Shown one piece after another: positions 1-7,905 of a stretch of DNA of 33,954 nucleotides. The notes below the pieces were generated by a model. That model was not told where the DNA came from. It searched no databases and saw only the letters and a program-made list of their open reading frames with translations. Location: positions 1 to 33,954 of the forward strand of contig JAJTFB010000043.1 in assembly GCA_021300015.1 (NCBI GenBank), given 5' to 3'. Both the position numbers and the translations under genes were made by a program. The stretch comes from Pirellula sp. Lineage in GTDB: Bacteria > Planctomycetota > Planctomycetia > Pirellulales > Pirellulaceae. The first letter of the stretch is position 1. Each line of letters opens with the position of its first letter.

Positions 1-1
1 C

Positions 2-1549
2 AAGCCGCTTGCGGAGGGCGAGGTTCGCGACGCGCAGCCTCAGTACGCGCACTTACCGATCCCGCGAGCGGACATTCCCGAGGGGGTGATTTTATCGCGA
101 GACGGCCAGAGTTATTTGCATGAAACCGAGATCGACACCGACGAGTTCCTCGACAAGCGCGGCGACCCCATCACCGCCCCGGCGATTGCATTGCCGCTGT
201 ACGAAGGGCGGATGGTAGGCCAATTCGATTTCTCACAAAAGGGCTGGGTTTCCGGGAAAGGCCGATCGGCCGTATGGCGAGAAGTACCCTGGGAGAACAA
301 GCAAATAGAGCCCCAGTACTTGATGGCGGAATGGACGTATCAAAACATACGATTCGAAGCATACATTGACGCTATCCGAAGCAAGCATGGCGAGGCGACG
401 GCAAACCAAGAGCGATCAAGACTGGACGATCCCACGGAATTCATGCTTTGGTGGATCAACCAGCAAAGTCGAGTTGCATTCATGGATGTGACGTCTGCGA
501 CCAATGAGAGAACGATGATTGCAGCCCCGGGCTTGCGCGTTCCATATGGAAATTCGGCTCCGCTTTTTGCGACTAGTCAACCGAATCTTGCCTTATGTAC
601 GATCCTAAGCTCCTTCATTTTCGACTTCATGGCTCGATTTCGGTGTGGAGGCTTGCATCTTAACTACTTCGTCGTAGATGAGACAGCACTACCACAACTC
701 GACGATAGTCAAATAGAGCAGTTAACGGCGATAGGGCGACGATTAATAGGCAATCATAATTTATTTACCATTGACGATACGAATCTTGCTATCCAACAGC
801 AAATCAAGGTTGCGTTGACCGAACATGAAAGGTTGCGTTGGACCGCAATCCAAAATGTTGTGTTGGCGATGTTGTATGGATTAGAACCAGACGACATAAA
901 ATGGATATTCAAACAATGCGACCTTGCCGTCGATTCGCTTAGATCCAATGACTACACTCGAACACTTCCACCGAAAGGATTTTGGAGAACACAACGAAGC
1001 AATCCTCCGAGTGAGCGCGTGACCGTATTGACGCAGATCGCCTTTAAAAACTGTTGGTCGATGGGTGGAACTTGCGACGATCGGCTCTGCGGTTTCCTGA
1101 ATCAAAACGGTGGCGAGGGATGGCAGATACCCGAGGAGATTGATTTAGGGGAGTATGGTTTAGGGGATGGGTCGGGGGGACGTGTCGCGGTAAGGTCGAG
1201 GTTTGGACCGAGGTATTTCGGTTGGCAGGAGAGTCAGAGTGTGGAGGAATCGTGGCGTGAGTGCCATTTGCACGCGCGGAACTTGCTCGGTCCGTCCGGC
1301 TACGCCAGTCTGCTATCGGAGCTTCGATCCCCGGGGACAAGCGACCCTGGTCCCCAATCACCCCATCCGGACGGCTTATCCGCCGCCGTCCCGTCCGTGC
1401 CACCTGCATCTGAGCCCCCTGCAAATGGGCCAACTGCCTCCGTGTCTGGCCAATCGGCCAAGAAACCTGCCGGAATGGCGGAATCCTTCGACCCCGACAC
1501 CTTCACCCTCTCGAACGTCCCCGTGCCCAAAAAGAGAAAAAAACGATAG
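2..1549 (+). CDS. Eco57I-like restriction/methylation enzyme, C-terminal part (5' truncated by window)
   Basis: The frame is open from base 2, so this is the C-terminal 515 residues of a longer protein that begins before the window; the GTG at 86 is internal. The motif LPLYEGRMVGQFDF is followed about 100 residues later by TNERTMIAAPGLRVPYGNSAP. These match the conserved C-terminal region of Eco57I/PglX-like N6-adenine methyltransferase or combined restriction-modification enzymes, where it follows the catalytic NPPY domain. The catalytic motifs themselves would lie upstream and cannot be seen. The last ~70 residues are proline/serine-rich and end in the basic cluster KKRKKR, an unusual disordered tail. 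Family assignment rests on remembered motif similarity. The role is probably DNA modification or restriction in a defence locus, possibly with the genes downstream. Confidence 0.75.
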   Translation, partial: KPLAEGEVRDAQPQYAHLPIPRADIPEGVILSRDGQSYLHETEIDTDEFLDKRGDPITAPAIALPLYEGRMVGQFDFSQKGWVSGKGRSAVWREVPWENKQIEPQYLMAEWTYQNIRFEAYIDAIRSKHGEATANQERSRLDDPTEFMLWWINQQSRVAFMDVTSATNERTMIAAPGLRVPYGNSAPLFATSQPNLALCTILSSFIFDFMARFRCGGLHLNYFVVDETALPQLDDSQIEQLTAIGRRLIGNHNLFTIDDTNLAIQQQIKVALTEHERLRWTAIQNVVLAMLYGLEPDDIKWIFKQCDLAVDSLRSNDYTRTLPPKGFWRTQRSNPPSERVTVLTQIAFKNCWSMGGTCDDRLCGFLNQNGGEGWQIPEEIDLGEYGLGDGSGGRVAVRSRFGPRYFGWQESQSVEESWRECHLHARNLLGPSGYASLLSELRSPGTSDPGPQSPHPDGLSAAVPSVPPASEPPANGPTASVSGQSAKKPAGMAESFDPDTFTLSNVPVPKKRKKR

Positions 1550-1638
1550 CGATCTGATGAACAATCCTTACAATCAGCGATCAATTACGATCCCCCTCAG
1601 CTAGACAGAATACGCTACTTTATCCAGTCCTACCATCG

Positions 1639-4584
1639 ATGAATCCGCAAGAAAAAGATAGCAATAAACCGATTGGGAAGTTGATTATTCTCAAACAATA
1701 CTTCCATCCACATTATGGCGTTGAACCCAACCCACCAAAGCTACCCGATTGGCTAGTCCTCGGCCATTACGATTCCGTGGAGACGCACATTATCAAGAGA
1801 CTAAAGGACCTAATCAAGTACACGAGAGTAGTTACGTTTAAGTCCAAGAACGGATCTAATAAATCAAAAGATGGACCGAATGCGCAAACTTATATTCCAT
1901 TGGTTTTGAACTCCTTCTATATGGGGAAACCCATCCCCGCGAATATAATCGACCAAGATAGAGAAAAAGAAATAGGTTTTCGCTTTTTCATCCAAATGCA
2001 ATTATCCGCTGTTACAGTCGATGGCTTGAAACGAGTTCCTTCTAAACCCAAAAAAAATTGTAAGGATGAGATTCACTTTAAACAATTAGCGAAGGGAGTC
2101 GATCAAATCGGTGGTTGTATCCAAACCATTCTCGACGATCCCGCTTACGCAAGCTTAAATCCGATCCTTTATCGATCCATGGGAGCGGATGAGTTTATCG
2201 CGGAATTAACTTTTGCTAACGAGAGCGAACTGAGTTGGGTTTACTTGCTTTTTCAAGCATTGAAAGGGATCGACTTTAAAAGAGCTATCCCACACGCAAT
2301 GGAACATAAAAACCATCACGTTTTCGGGAGAGTGCATGCATTGGTTACCTTTAACCGAAAAAGGGTGAGGAAGCAAAGGGAAATAAAGAACACCCCATCA
2401 AGTTACAAGATAGTTCAGCATATCCGTATTTCGCCCGGACACGATCATGAAGCTCTTCAGCTTACCACTGCAAAGTCCTACCCAAAGTGGATAGGAACCG
2501 GAACGAAGAATATGGTAGTGGAGTTTCAGGGAGGATTCGGAGACTATGTATCCGTTATAAAAGATCGACTAACGGAATTTAACCAGAACACCGGAAGCGT
2601 CTACAGCGAATTCCTCTTCAATCCCTCTGCGGTTGTTGGTGATGCACTGGATCCGATATCTTATTCAAACCCGCACGAACAAATCGCTGTTGGAAAGTAC
2701 CTCTTGGAGCTCATTGAAGAGACGCAGTTGAAACTTGAATATCTAGAGAAAACGAAGTCGTTTGGGTATGTTCAGATTGCCGAGTTTAAGGTTCTGCTGC
2801 ATATCGCGATACAGGGTTTACTACGAAATGACAAGCAGGTTTTTCTTTTAGATCTAATACCCTATATCAGGTCGATTCCCGACTATCTGATCGGTTACCA
2901 CAAACTGGTTGAAGATGGATCGCTAACGAGCAAAGAGCGACTTCGATACCTTCGGGCCATTGATCGATTCGTCGCCTATCTACGTCGCTCCGTGCGTAAT
3001 CGACTTGAGGAGATGTCGAATAGCGGGGATCCAATGTCTCTATCAAATCGGTCGCTTGTCTCCCCGAAACTGATGGCCGCGTATTCAATCTGCGCGAGAG
3101 TTGTATGGTCCTTTTTGAAAGACTCGTTCCAAGATCAAGCGGAGTGCAACGCTTGTGCTTTGGTTGGAACTCTTGGCAGGGTCATCGTGGAGGAGCCACT
3201 CCTTGGGCTCAGGCAGAAGATCACCGATTTTCAAACAAATGCACCCAGGTGGAATACAAAACAGAATGTGGTGGATTCTAAGCGGACTCAAGCAGCACCG
3301 TTACCAAGATTGCTTTTTTACGATCTTTCAGGACCGCTTCTGCTCAGGCCCGAAGCGGTTTTTCTAAGCACGGTCCACGAGCTCGCGGAGCATTTGGAAT
3401 GGAAAGGGCCTCGGTCTGAAATTGATTTCCGAGAGAGCTATCGTGATGTCATCTCGCAGGCAAGTTTAGAACAGGCTGCCGTTCACTTCATTCAGGAACG
3501 CCAAGATTTCATTGAAAACCAGGAGTATCAGCGAGTGCTGGGTCTGTTTATTTTCAAATGCCTTGAGCAATCCACTCAAAGCGATTTAGAAAACACAAAT
3601 ATTTTTTTCAGTATTGATTTTATGCACGATCTTTTATCGAGCGTCAAACTAGATGCGTTTTTTGATTTCATATCCTCTGACACGAAGCGACCCGAAAAGA
3701 CACGGTTGTCAAGGGAACAAATCACTGAATTCCTGAGTGATTTTAAGACGTTTGTAGCTCAATCGGGATCCAGTTCGGTTCAGGTTTTGGAAAATCGCGC
3801 GACGAGTAAGACGAGTTTTCCTCGGAGCTTAGGCTCATTGAAAGATATCGTTAACGAGTGTTTTGCAGATGCGGCTATGTTCTATTTTCTTCGAGCGGCT
3901 CGCAAAGGCATGGAAAAAAAGAAAAGGGGATCGGAAGACGTTTCGGTCAATCATTCGGATTGGTTCTACATCTACTACTATGTCCTCGAAGCTCATCTTT
4001 TTTGGGCTCCTGATTTATATGAGGAACTATCGGCTCTTACGCCTGCGAAGCTCAGATCCGGTTTTTATAACGCACGGTTGTCCGAGTTTTTTCATCGCGC
4101 GGTGGTTCTTCACTACCTTGTGCATCGGTCTATGTCGAAGAATTTTGATGTCCGGCAATGGGAACCGATGTGCCAAGAAGATATTTATGGACTGTACGCA
4201 AGATTTTGCACGGATCACTTGGAGATGAAGTTGAAGACGCTCGACCAGAGCGTTTTTTCTGAATACCAGAAAATCCAGTTCCAATGGTTGCGCAGTCTAC
4301 TCATAATCCCCGAGAATCAAGATGAAAGTTCTTTTGCAAGTTTGCTGTGGGAGCAGTTCGATCAGGACAGAAATAGCCCTGAAAAAGAATGCTTTTCATC
4401 GTCACCGTACACACGTGAATTGGCATCCCAATTCATCGGACTATGGGATGCCTGTGCCGAAGATCTTTGTGGAAGCAGTCCAAGTCAAGAGAAAACCATC
4501 AACACGGAACGAGAGCGTGTTCGGTTCCTTGAGGCATTGTGGTGTGAATCGACATTTGTAGATGTAAACGGAATCTTTCAATGA
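1639..4584 (+). CDS. Large unrecognised protein with metallopeptidase-like motifs
   Basis: This 981-residue protein, starting at ATG 1639, is of a family I do not recognise. No signal peptide or membrane segment is evident. The first ~300 residues look alpha/beta (for example KLIILKQYF and DWLVLGHYDSVETH). Residues ~330-560 look mainly helical. A Pro/Leu-rich segment then precedes STVHELAEHLEW, with H580, E581, E584 and H585. Residues 739-748 read NECFADAAMF, resembling the downstream glutamate helix (E..AD) of zinc metallopeptidases. The spacing HELAEH is not the canonical HExxH, so catalysis is uncertain: it could be an atypical, inverted or dead zinc site. The gene starts 89 bp after the restriction/methylase gene and is clearly AT-richer than the housekeeping genes further right, which suggests transfer. 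Function in a conflict system is inferred from context only. Confidence 0.7.
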   Translation: MNPQEKDSNKPIGKLIILKQYFHPHYGVEPNPPKLPDWLVLGHYDSVETHIIKRLKDLIKYTRVVTFKSKNGSNKSKDGPNAQTYIPLVLNSFYMGKPIPANIIDQDREKEIGFRFFIQMQLSAVTVDGLKRVPSKPKKNCKDEIHFKQLAKGVDQIGGCIQTILDDPAYASLNPILYRSMGADEFIAELTFANESELSWVYLLFQALKGIDFKRAIPHAMEHKNHHVFGRVHALVTFNRKRVRKQREIKNTPSSYKIVQHIRISPGHDHEALQLTTAKSYPKWIGTGTKNMVVEFQGGFGDYVSVIKDRLTEFNQNTGSVYSEFLFNPSAVVGDALDPISYSNPHEQIAVGKYLLELIEETQLKLEYLEKTKSFGYVQIAEFKVLLHIAIQGLLRNDKQVFLLDLIPYIRSIPDYLIGYHKLVEDGSLTSKERLRYLRAIDRFVAYLRRSVRNRLEEMSNSGDPMSLSNRSLVSPKLMAAYSICARVVWSFLKDSFQDQAECNACALVGTLGRVIVEEPLLGLRQKITDFQTNAPRWNTKQNVVDSKRTQAAPLPRLLFYDLSGPLLLRPEAVFLSTVHELAEHLEWKGPRSEIDFRESYRDVISQASLEQAAVHFIQERQDFIENQEYQRVLGLFIFKCLEQSTQSDLENTNIFFSIDFMHDLLSSVKLDAFFDFISSDTKRPEKTRLSREQITEFLSDFKTFVAQSGSSSVQVLENRATSKTSFPRSLGSLKDIVNECFADAAMFYFLRAARKGMEKKKRGSEDVSVNHSDWFYIYYYVLEAHLFWAPDLYEELSALTPAKLRSGFYNARLSEFFHRAVVLHYLVHRSMSKNFDVRQWEPMCQEDIYGLYARFCTDHLEMKLKTLDQSVFSEYQKIQFQWLRSLLIIPENQDESSFASLLWEQFDQDRNSPEKECFSSSPYTRELASQFIGLWDACAEDLCGSSPSQEKTINTERERVRFLEALWCESTFVDVNGIFQ

Positions 4585-4913
4585 CCCGATAGTCGACAGG
4601 ACGCCGAGCATCGCCAAGGATCGCGCAAGAGGGCGGAGTGTAGTTTTGCTTATGGTGGCGATTCCGTAAGGGTTATTCGGTGGCGTTTATCGGTTTTTTG
4701 CCCTCAGAACAACTTGATTTCGTTTGCTATTGCTTATCTGGCCCAAGAAAGTATCATTCGGTGATAATCGTAACGGTTTGGATGAACACATAGCGGTGAT
4801 GCGACGAAACAATGAAGGAACGTTTCTGCCATCAGCGCGAAACTAATTAGCTAGCAACTGAGCAGCAAGCAGTCGGTCGCAAAGCGACATTTGGATGATA
4901 GCCTAGGTTGAAT
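4585..4913. other. Gene-free spacer inside the defence-like cluster
   Basis: This ~330 bp stretch separates the 981-residue protein from the next gene. No convincing coding sequence, tRNA or attC-like site was found. The right end (from about 4850) runs into the start of the next gene without an obvious ribosome binding site and reads like planctomycete intergenic repeat DNA. A promoter for the three downstream genes may lie here, but I see no good -35/-10 pair. Confidence 0.4.
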
Positions 4914-5417
4914 ATGTTGACAGATCGAGAATGGTTCCCCGAAGAAAAGCAGTCGTCTTTGTGTGGAGCGAATGGTGATCCCCCCATCCCAGGGGAGGAG
5001 CTTCGTAATTCCTCCGATGGCATCCTTCGCAACATAAGGTTTGCTAATCCAGTAGCTTTGTCTCGGTTACATTCTTTCGCGGGCTTGCGCAGTTCGGATC
5101 CTGATCGCGGGTCAGGGATTGAGTATCCTATCACCGCACAGGTGCTGGAAGTGAACGACTTTTTCCTGAGGCTCGATTGGGTAGGTGGGCATGAGTTGAC
5201 GATTGCAAAGGGGCTGTTGGCAATGGGGTGGAGTGGTGTGGAGGTGGGCGATTGGATCGAAGCGAAGGTTCGCATCAAGAGCAACGGGAGTGTGACAAAG
5301 GCGGTTTTTATCGAAAAGACTACCGAACCGTCAGTGTTTAGTGATCAAGAAGCTGAAGAGTACTTGGCAAGCTTGGCTCCTGCGGAGTTGGATCCCGTCG
5401 ATTGGCTGAATGATTGA
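4914..5417 (+). CDS. Small acidic protein with a C-terminal beta-barrel-like domain
   Basis: The product is 167 residues if started at ATG 4914; a TTG at 4908 is an alternative. It is not recognised. From residue ~73 to 145 the pattern ITAQVLEVNDFFLRLDW, ELTIAKGLL, VGDWIEAKVRIK, VTKAVFIEK suggests four or five beta strands, like a small OB- or SH3-type barrel. An acidic tail follows (QEAEEYLASL, PVDWLND). The first ~70 residues are Ser/Arg/Gly-rich and look non-globular, as if translated from intergenic sequence, so the true start may be internal. The stop is followed 12 bp later by the ATG of the metallo-beta-lactamase gene in the same frame. That points to a shared transcript and perhaps to a partner or nucleic-acid-binding role. 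This role is inference. Confidence 0.55.
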   Translation: MLTDREWFPEEKQSSLCGANGDPPIPGEELRNSSDGILRNIRFANPVALSRLHSFAGLRSSDPDRGSGIEYPITAQVLEVNDFFLRLDWVGGHELTIAKGLLAMGWSGVEVGDWIEAKVRIKSNGSVTKAVFIEKTTEPSVFSDQEAEEYLASLAPAELDPVDWLND

Positions 5418-5429
5418 TTGCGATCGAGC

Positions 5430-6497
5430 ATGAAGAATCCTGCCGCAACGGTTTATTTCGTAGACGTTGGACAAGGTAGCTGTCAAGTTATTGTATTTGA
5501 AGACGGGTCTATTTATCTGATTGATTGTGGAAAGGATCCGATCCCGCTTGTCGAATTGCTAAAAAAGATTGAGCAAGATTCCGGTCTGGAAAAGGATACG
5601 CTTCGGATTACTGGCATCGTTCTTTCGCATTTGCACGAGGATCACATAGGCGGCGTTGTCCAGATCCTAAAGCAGTTCGAAAATCGCATCGACCACGTTT
5701 TCGTATCGCAAGATCGTTCTCCGGATAAGATTCTCAAGAATAAAGTTATAGAAAAGATCATAAAAAAGATCAAAGACGAGAATGAAAAACCAAATTCGTT
5801 TTGTTTAAATCTACTAGTCTATTGTGGGGTTACGTGCGGGAAGATCCATCCTCCTCCAGGTAAGAAGCTTCGAGCCTCCTTGTCGATCATGTATCCACAA
5901 GCACATGATTCGTGGAAAGCTCAGACGCAGTCTGATGTAAATCAAGGGTCCGGTGTTATGCTCCTGCAATGTGGGAGACGTCGAATACTCTTCCCGGGCG
6001 ACGCCGGTAAACTAGCCTTCGAAGCAATAAAAGGAAAAAGAGGAACGCGACCTAAATTTTCCTGTGACATTCTCGCAGCCCCGCATCACGGTGGGAGGTT
6101 ATCAAGCAAAGCTGAGGTGTACCCAGGTTATTCGGATGCTTATAGCTGGCTTTTTGGGGAAATACTAGAATCTAAAAGAACTGTGTTTAGTGTTGGCACC
6201 GGCAATAATCATAGTCATCCTATGGCCGAACATGTCCAAGCTGCTGTCAGGAATGGATCGAAGGTTATTTGCACCCAACTTACTAATCAATGTCATACCG
6301 CACTTCATACACTGGGTGAATCCCTTGTTAAAATCAAGCAGCCATCGGCATGTCAACGTGAGGGGAAGGGTTGTGCGGGTACGATCGTCGCTTTTCTAAA
6401 TGGAAGGGAAGTAAAAATCAGCAGATGGAGTACCCATCAAATAAAAGTGAGAGAGCTTTCAAAATCGCAATCACCCCCTCCCCTTTGTCGTAGATAA
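5430..6497 (+). CDS. ComEC/Rec2-like metallo-beta-lactamase-fold hydrolase
   Basis: The 355-residue protein has all metal-site motifs of the metallo-beta-lactamase fold: SHLHEDH (H67, H69, D71, H72), PGDAG (D191), APHHGG (H219, H220) and NHSHP (H261, H263). The opening VYFVDVGQGSCQVIVF is typical of the ComEC/Rec2 C-terminal hydrolase group. Here the domain stands alone with no membrane channel, so the enzyme is probably cytoplasmic. Residues ~285-325 add several Cys and His (CTQLTNQCHTALHT and CQREGKGCAG) that may bind an extra metal. Family members cut nucleic acids or other phosphodiesters, but the substrate here is unknown. ATG 5430 is preferred over TTG 5418, as it directly precedes the first strand. 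The stop TAA overlaps the next ATG (TAATG), indicating translational coupling to the HNH gene. Confidence 0.85.
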   Translation: MKNPAATVYFVDVGQGSCQVIVFEDGSIYLIDCGKDPIPLVELLKKIEQDSGLEKDTLRITGIVLSHLHEDHIGGVVQILKQFENRIDHVFVSQDRSPDKILKNKVIEKIIKKIKDENEKPNSFCLNLLVYCGVTCGKIHPPPGKKLRASLSIMYPQAHDSWKAQTQSDVNQGSGVMLLQCGRRRILFPGDAGKLAFEAIKGKRGTRPKFSCDILAAPHHGGRLSSKAEVYPGYSDAYSWLFGEILESKRTVFSVGTGNNHSHPMAEHVQAAVRNGSKVICTQLTNQCHTALHTLGESLVKIKQPSACQREGKGCAGTIVAFLNGREVKISRWSTHQIKVRELSKSQSPPPLCRR

Positions 6498-7501
6498 TGG
6501 ATGGGTCATTAAACCTCCTTGCGCCCCCCCCAACCATGCCCAACTATTGGAAAATCGCCCCAGGGAGACAGGCACAGTTCTGGCCGGATTGTGTCGAAAA
6601 TCACTGCATCCCCATCAACTGGCTCAACCACTCGGACTTGTCGGCTCTGTCCGTCGAACAAATCGAATCGCTCCTGACGGATCGCGAACAAGGGGCCGCA
6701 AACTCAGCCCGCTCTGTCCACGCCTTCGTCCGCGATATCCAACCGGGTGACCGTGTCTTTGCCAACGCCGGAAAATCCTCCTGCAAGGGAATCGGTATCG
6801 TCACGTCCGATTACCTCCCCCCAAAACACAAGAAAAACCCCTTCCGAAACCAAAACGAAAACGCCCAAGTCCGACTCGTCGATTGGCAACTCGATGCCTC
6901 CGTCGAACTCCCCGAACACTTCTTCAATATCCCAACAGTCCAACTTCTCAAACCCCAAGACGTCGTCGAACTGAAACTCGCTTATCTCCAACAACACCCC
7001 AAACTCTCGCAAACGATCCATGAGCTGATCCCTCTGAACATCGATAGCATCCCGGATCTCAAACCCGACGAGCCTTTTCTGCCCAACGACCAAGACGAAC
7101 GCGTCGCGGCGCTTCAATCCGTAAAACTCCGACGCGGCCAAGCGGCCTTTCGATCCGAACTCCTTATTCATTTCCAACGCCGTTGCGTTGTCTCAGGTTG
7201 CCAAGTCGAAGAGATCCTCGAAGCAGCCCACATCCACCCTTACCGTGGCACCAAAGACCACCATGTCGAAAATGGACTCTTGCTCCGCGCCGATCTGCAC
7301 ACCCTCTTCGACCTCTCCCTCCTGGCGATCGATCCGCAAACCCACCAACTGCTCCTAGCCCCGCACGTGGCCCAAGACCCTCATTACGAAGCTCTTGCTA
7401 ACAAGAAAATCCAGTTCCCCAAAAAACAACCCCCGAATCGACAGGCCCTTGAGGCACGGTTCAAACAATTTCTCGCAAACAACCCAAGCCTGATCCGGTA
7501 G
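6497..7501 (+). CDS. EVE-like/HNH endonuclease, putative modification-dependent restriction enzyme
   Basis: The protein has 334 residues from ATG 6497, which overlaps the upstream stop. ATG 6536 (MPNYWKIAPG) is a plausible alternative, because the first recognisable strand begins there. Residues ~16-150 (YWKIAPGRQAQFW, GDRVFANAGKSSCKGIGIV) look like an EVE/PUA-superfamily domain; in restriction enzymes this fold reads modified cytosine or other modified bases. Residues ~215-280 form an HNH_2-type nuclease: RRCVVSGCQ, then EAAHIHPY (H245, H247), ENGLLLRADLHTLFD (N259, H268). The combination suggests an enzyme that recognises modified DNA and cleaves it. The coding strand is noticeably C-rich compared with the upstream genes, so the cluster may be assembled from different sources. 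Nuclease assignment is firm; EVE assignment is moderate. Confidence 0.82.
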   Translation: MDGSLNLLAPPPTMPNYWKIAPGRQAQFWPDCVENHCIPINWLNHSDLSALSVEQIESLLTDREQGAANSARSVHAFVRDIQPGDRVFANAGKSSCKGIGIVTSDYLPPKHKKNPFRNQNENAQVRLVDWQLDASVELPEHFFNIPTVQLLKPQDVVELKLAYLQQHPKLSQTIHELIPLNIDSIPDLKPDEPFLPNDQDERVAALQSVKLRRGQAAFRSELLIHFQRRCVVSGCQVEEILEAAHIHPYRGTKDHHVENGLLLRADLHTLFDLSLLAIDPQTHQLLLAPHVAQDPHYEALANKKIQFPKKQPPNRQALEARFKQFLANNPSLIR

Positions 7502-7905
7502 TCAACTGCGGAGCATTTCGTTCAAAGCAGAGCCCTCTGGCCAGACTTGCCAGATCGCAAACGCTTCCTATGCTCATAAAGTTCGCCAAAAAATAATTTT
7601 CGTTTAACCCGCAGCCAACGGCGAGGAACTTAACCAAGCCCGCCAGGATGCTGCGTTTGGGGTTTGGGGAGGGGGAGACACCAAGTCCGGCGGCTTACGC
7701 ACGCCGGCAGAGATGTGCCGCCCTCCGGGCTAAATCCAAACAGCCGGAAGCAGGCTTGAGGCAGGAGACTTGAGGCTTGAGGGGCGAGGGGGTGCCAAGC
7801 GGTTGCATTCCGCCGATTGGCCAAGTACCTCTCCGGTCCCGATTTAGCGGACCGGCTAGGTGAGGACATGAGTTGGTTCCCTGCCTAAGGCCTCTCGACG
7901 CAAGC
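7502..7905. other. Gene-free spacer between convergent genes, with small palindromes
   Basis: About 400 bp between the HNH gene and the 3' end of clpB. No coding sequence is supported. It contains a G+C-rich palindrome (CCGGCG at 7687-7692, CGCCGG at 7702-7707) and a 7-bp perfect inverted repeat at 7833-7855. A Gly/Glu-type purine-rich stretch (gaggcaggagacttgaggc) lies at about 7749-7775. It may carry dispersed intergenic repeats, but this cannot be confirmed here. Confidence 0.4.
7833..7855. terminator. Hairpin downstream of clpB, weak terminator candidate
   Basis: CCGGTCC at 7833-7839 and GGACCGG at 7849-7855 form a perfect 7-bp stem with a 9-nt loop, about 50 bp past the clpB stop. No T-run follows on the minus strand, so it could be an RNA 3'-end stabiliser or chance rather than an intrinsic terminator. 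Confidence 0.3.

Noticed and set aside
21..60. Start of the restriction/methylase gene at GTG 86
   Set aside because: The frame is open back to base 2 with no stop, and the family motifs need a longer N-terminus.
4585..4913. Integron attC site or gene-cassette boundary
   Set aside because: A GTTRRRY-like core (GTTGAAT) occurs near 4907, but no matching inverse core RYYYAAC or hairpin partner was found.
4847..5284. Minus-strand frame of 145 codons across the small beta protein
   Set aside because: Composition is Ser/Pro/Arg-rich without any recognisable domain, and the plus-strand frame fits the operon with the MBL gene better. Treated as an antisense shadow.
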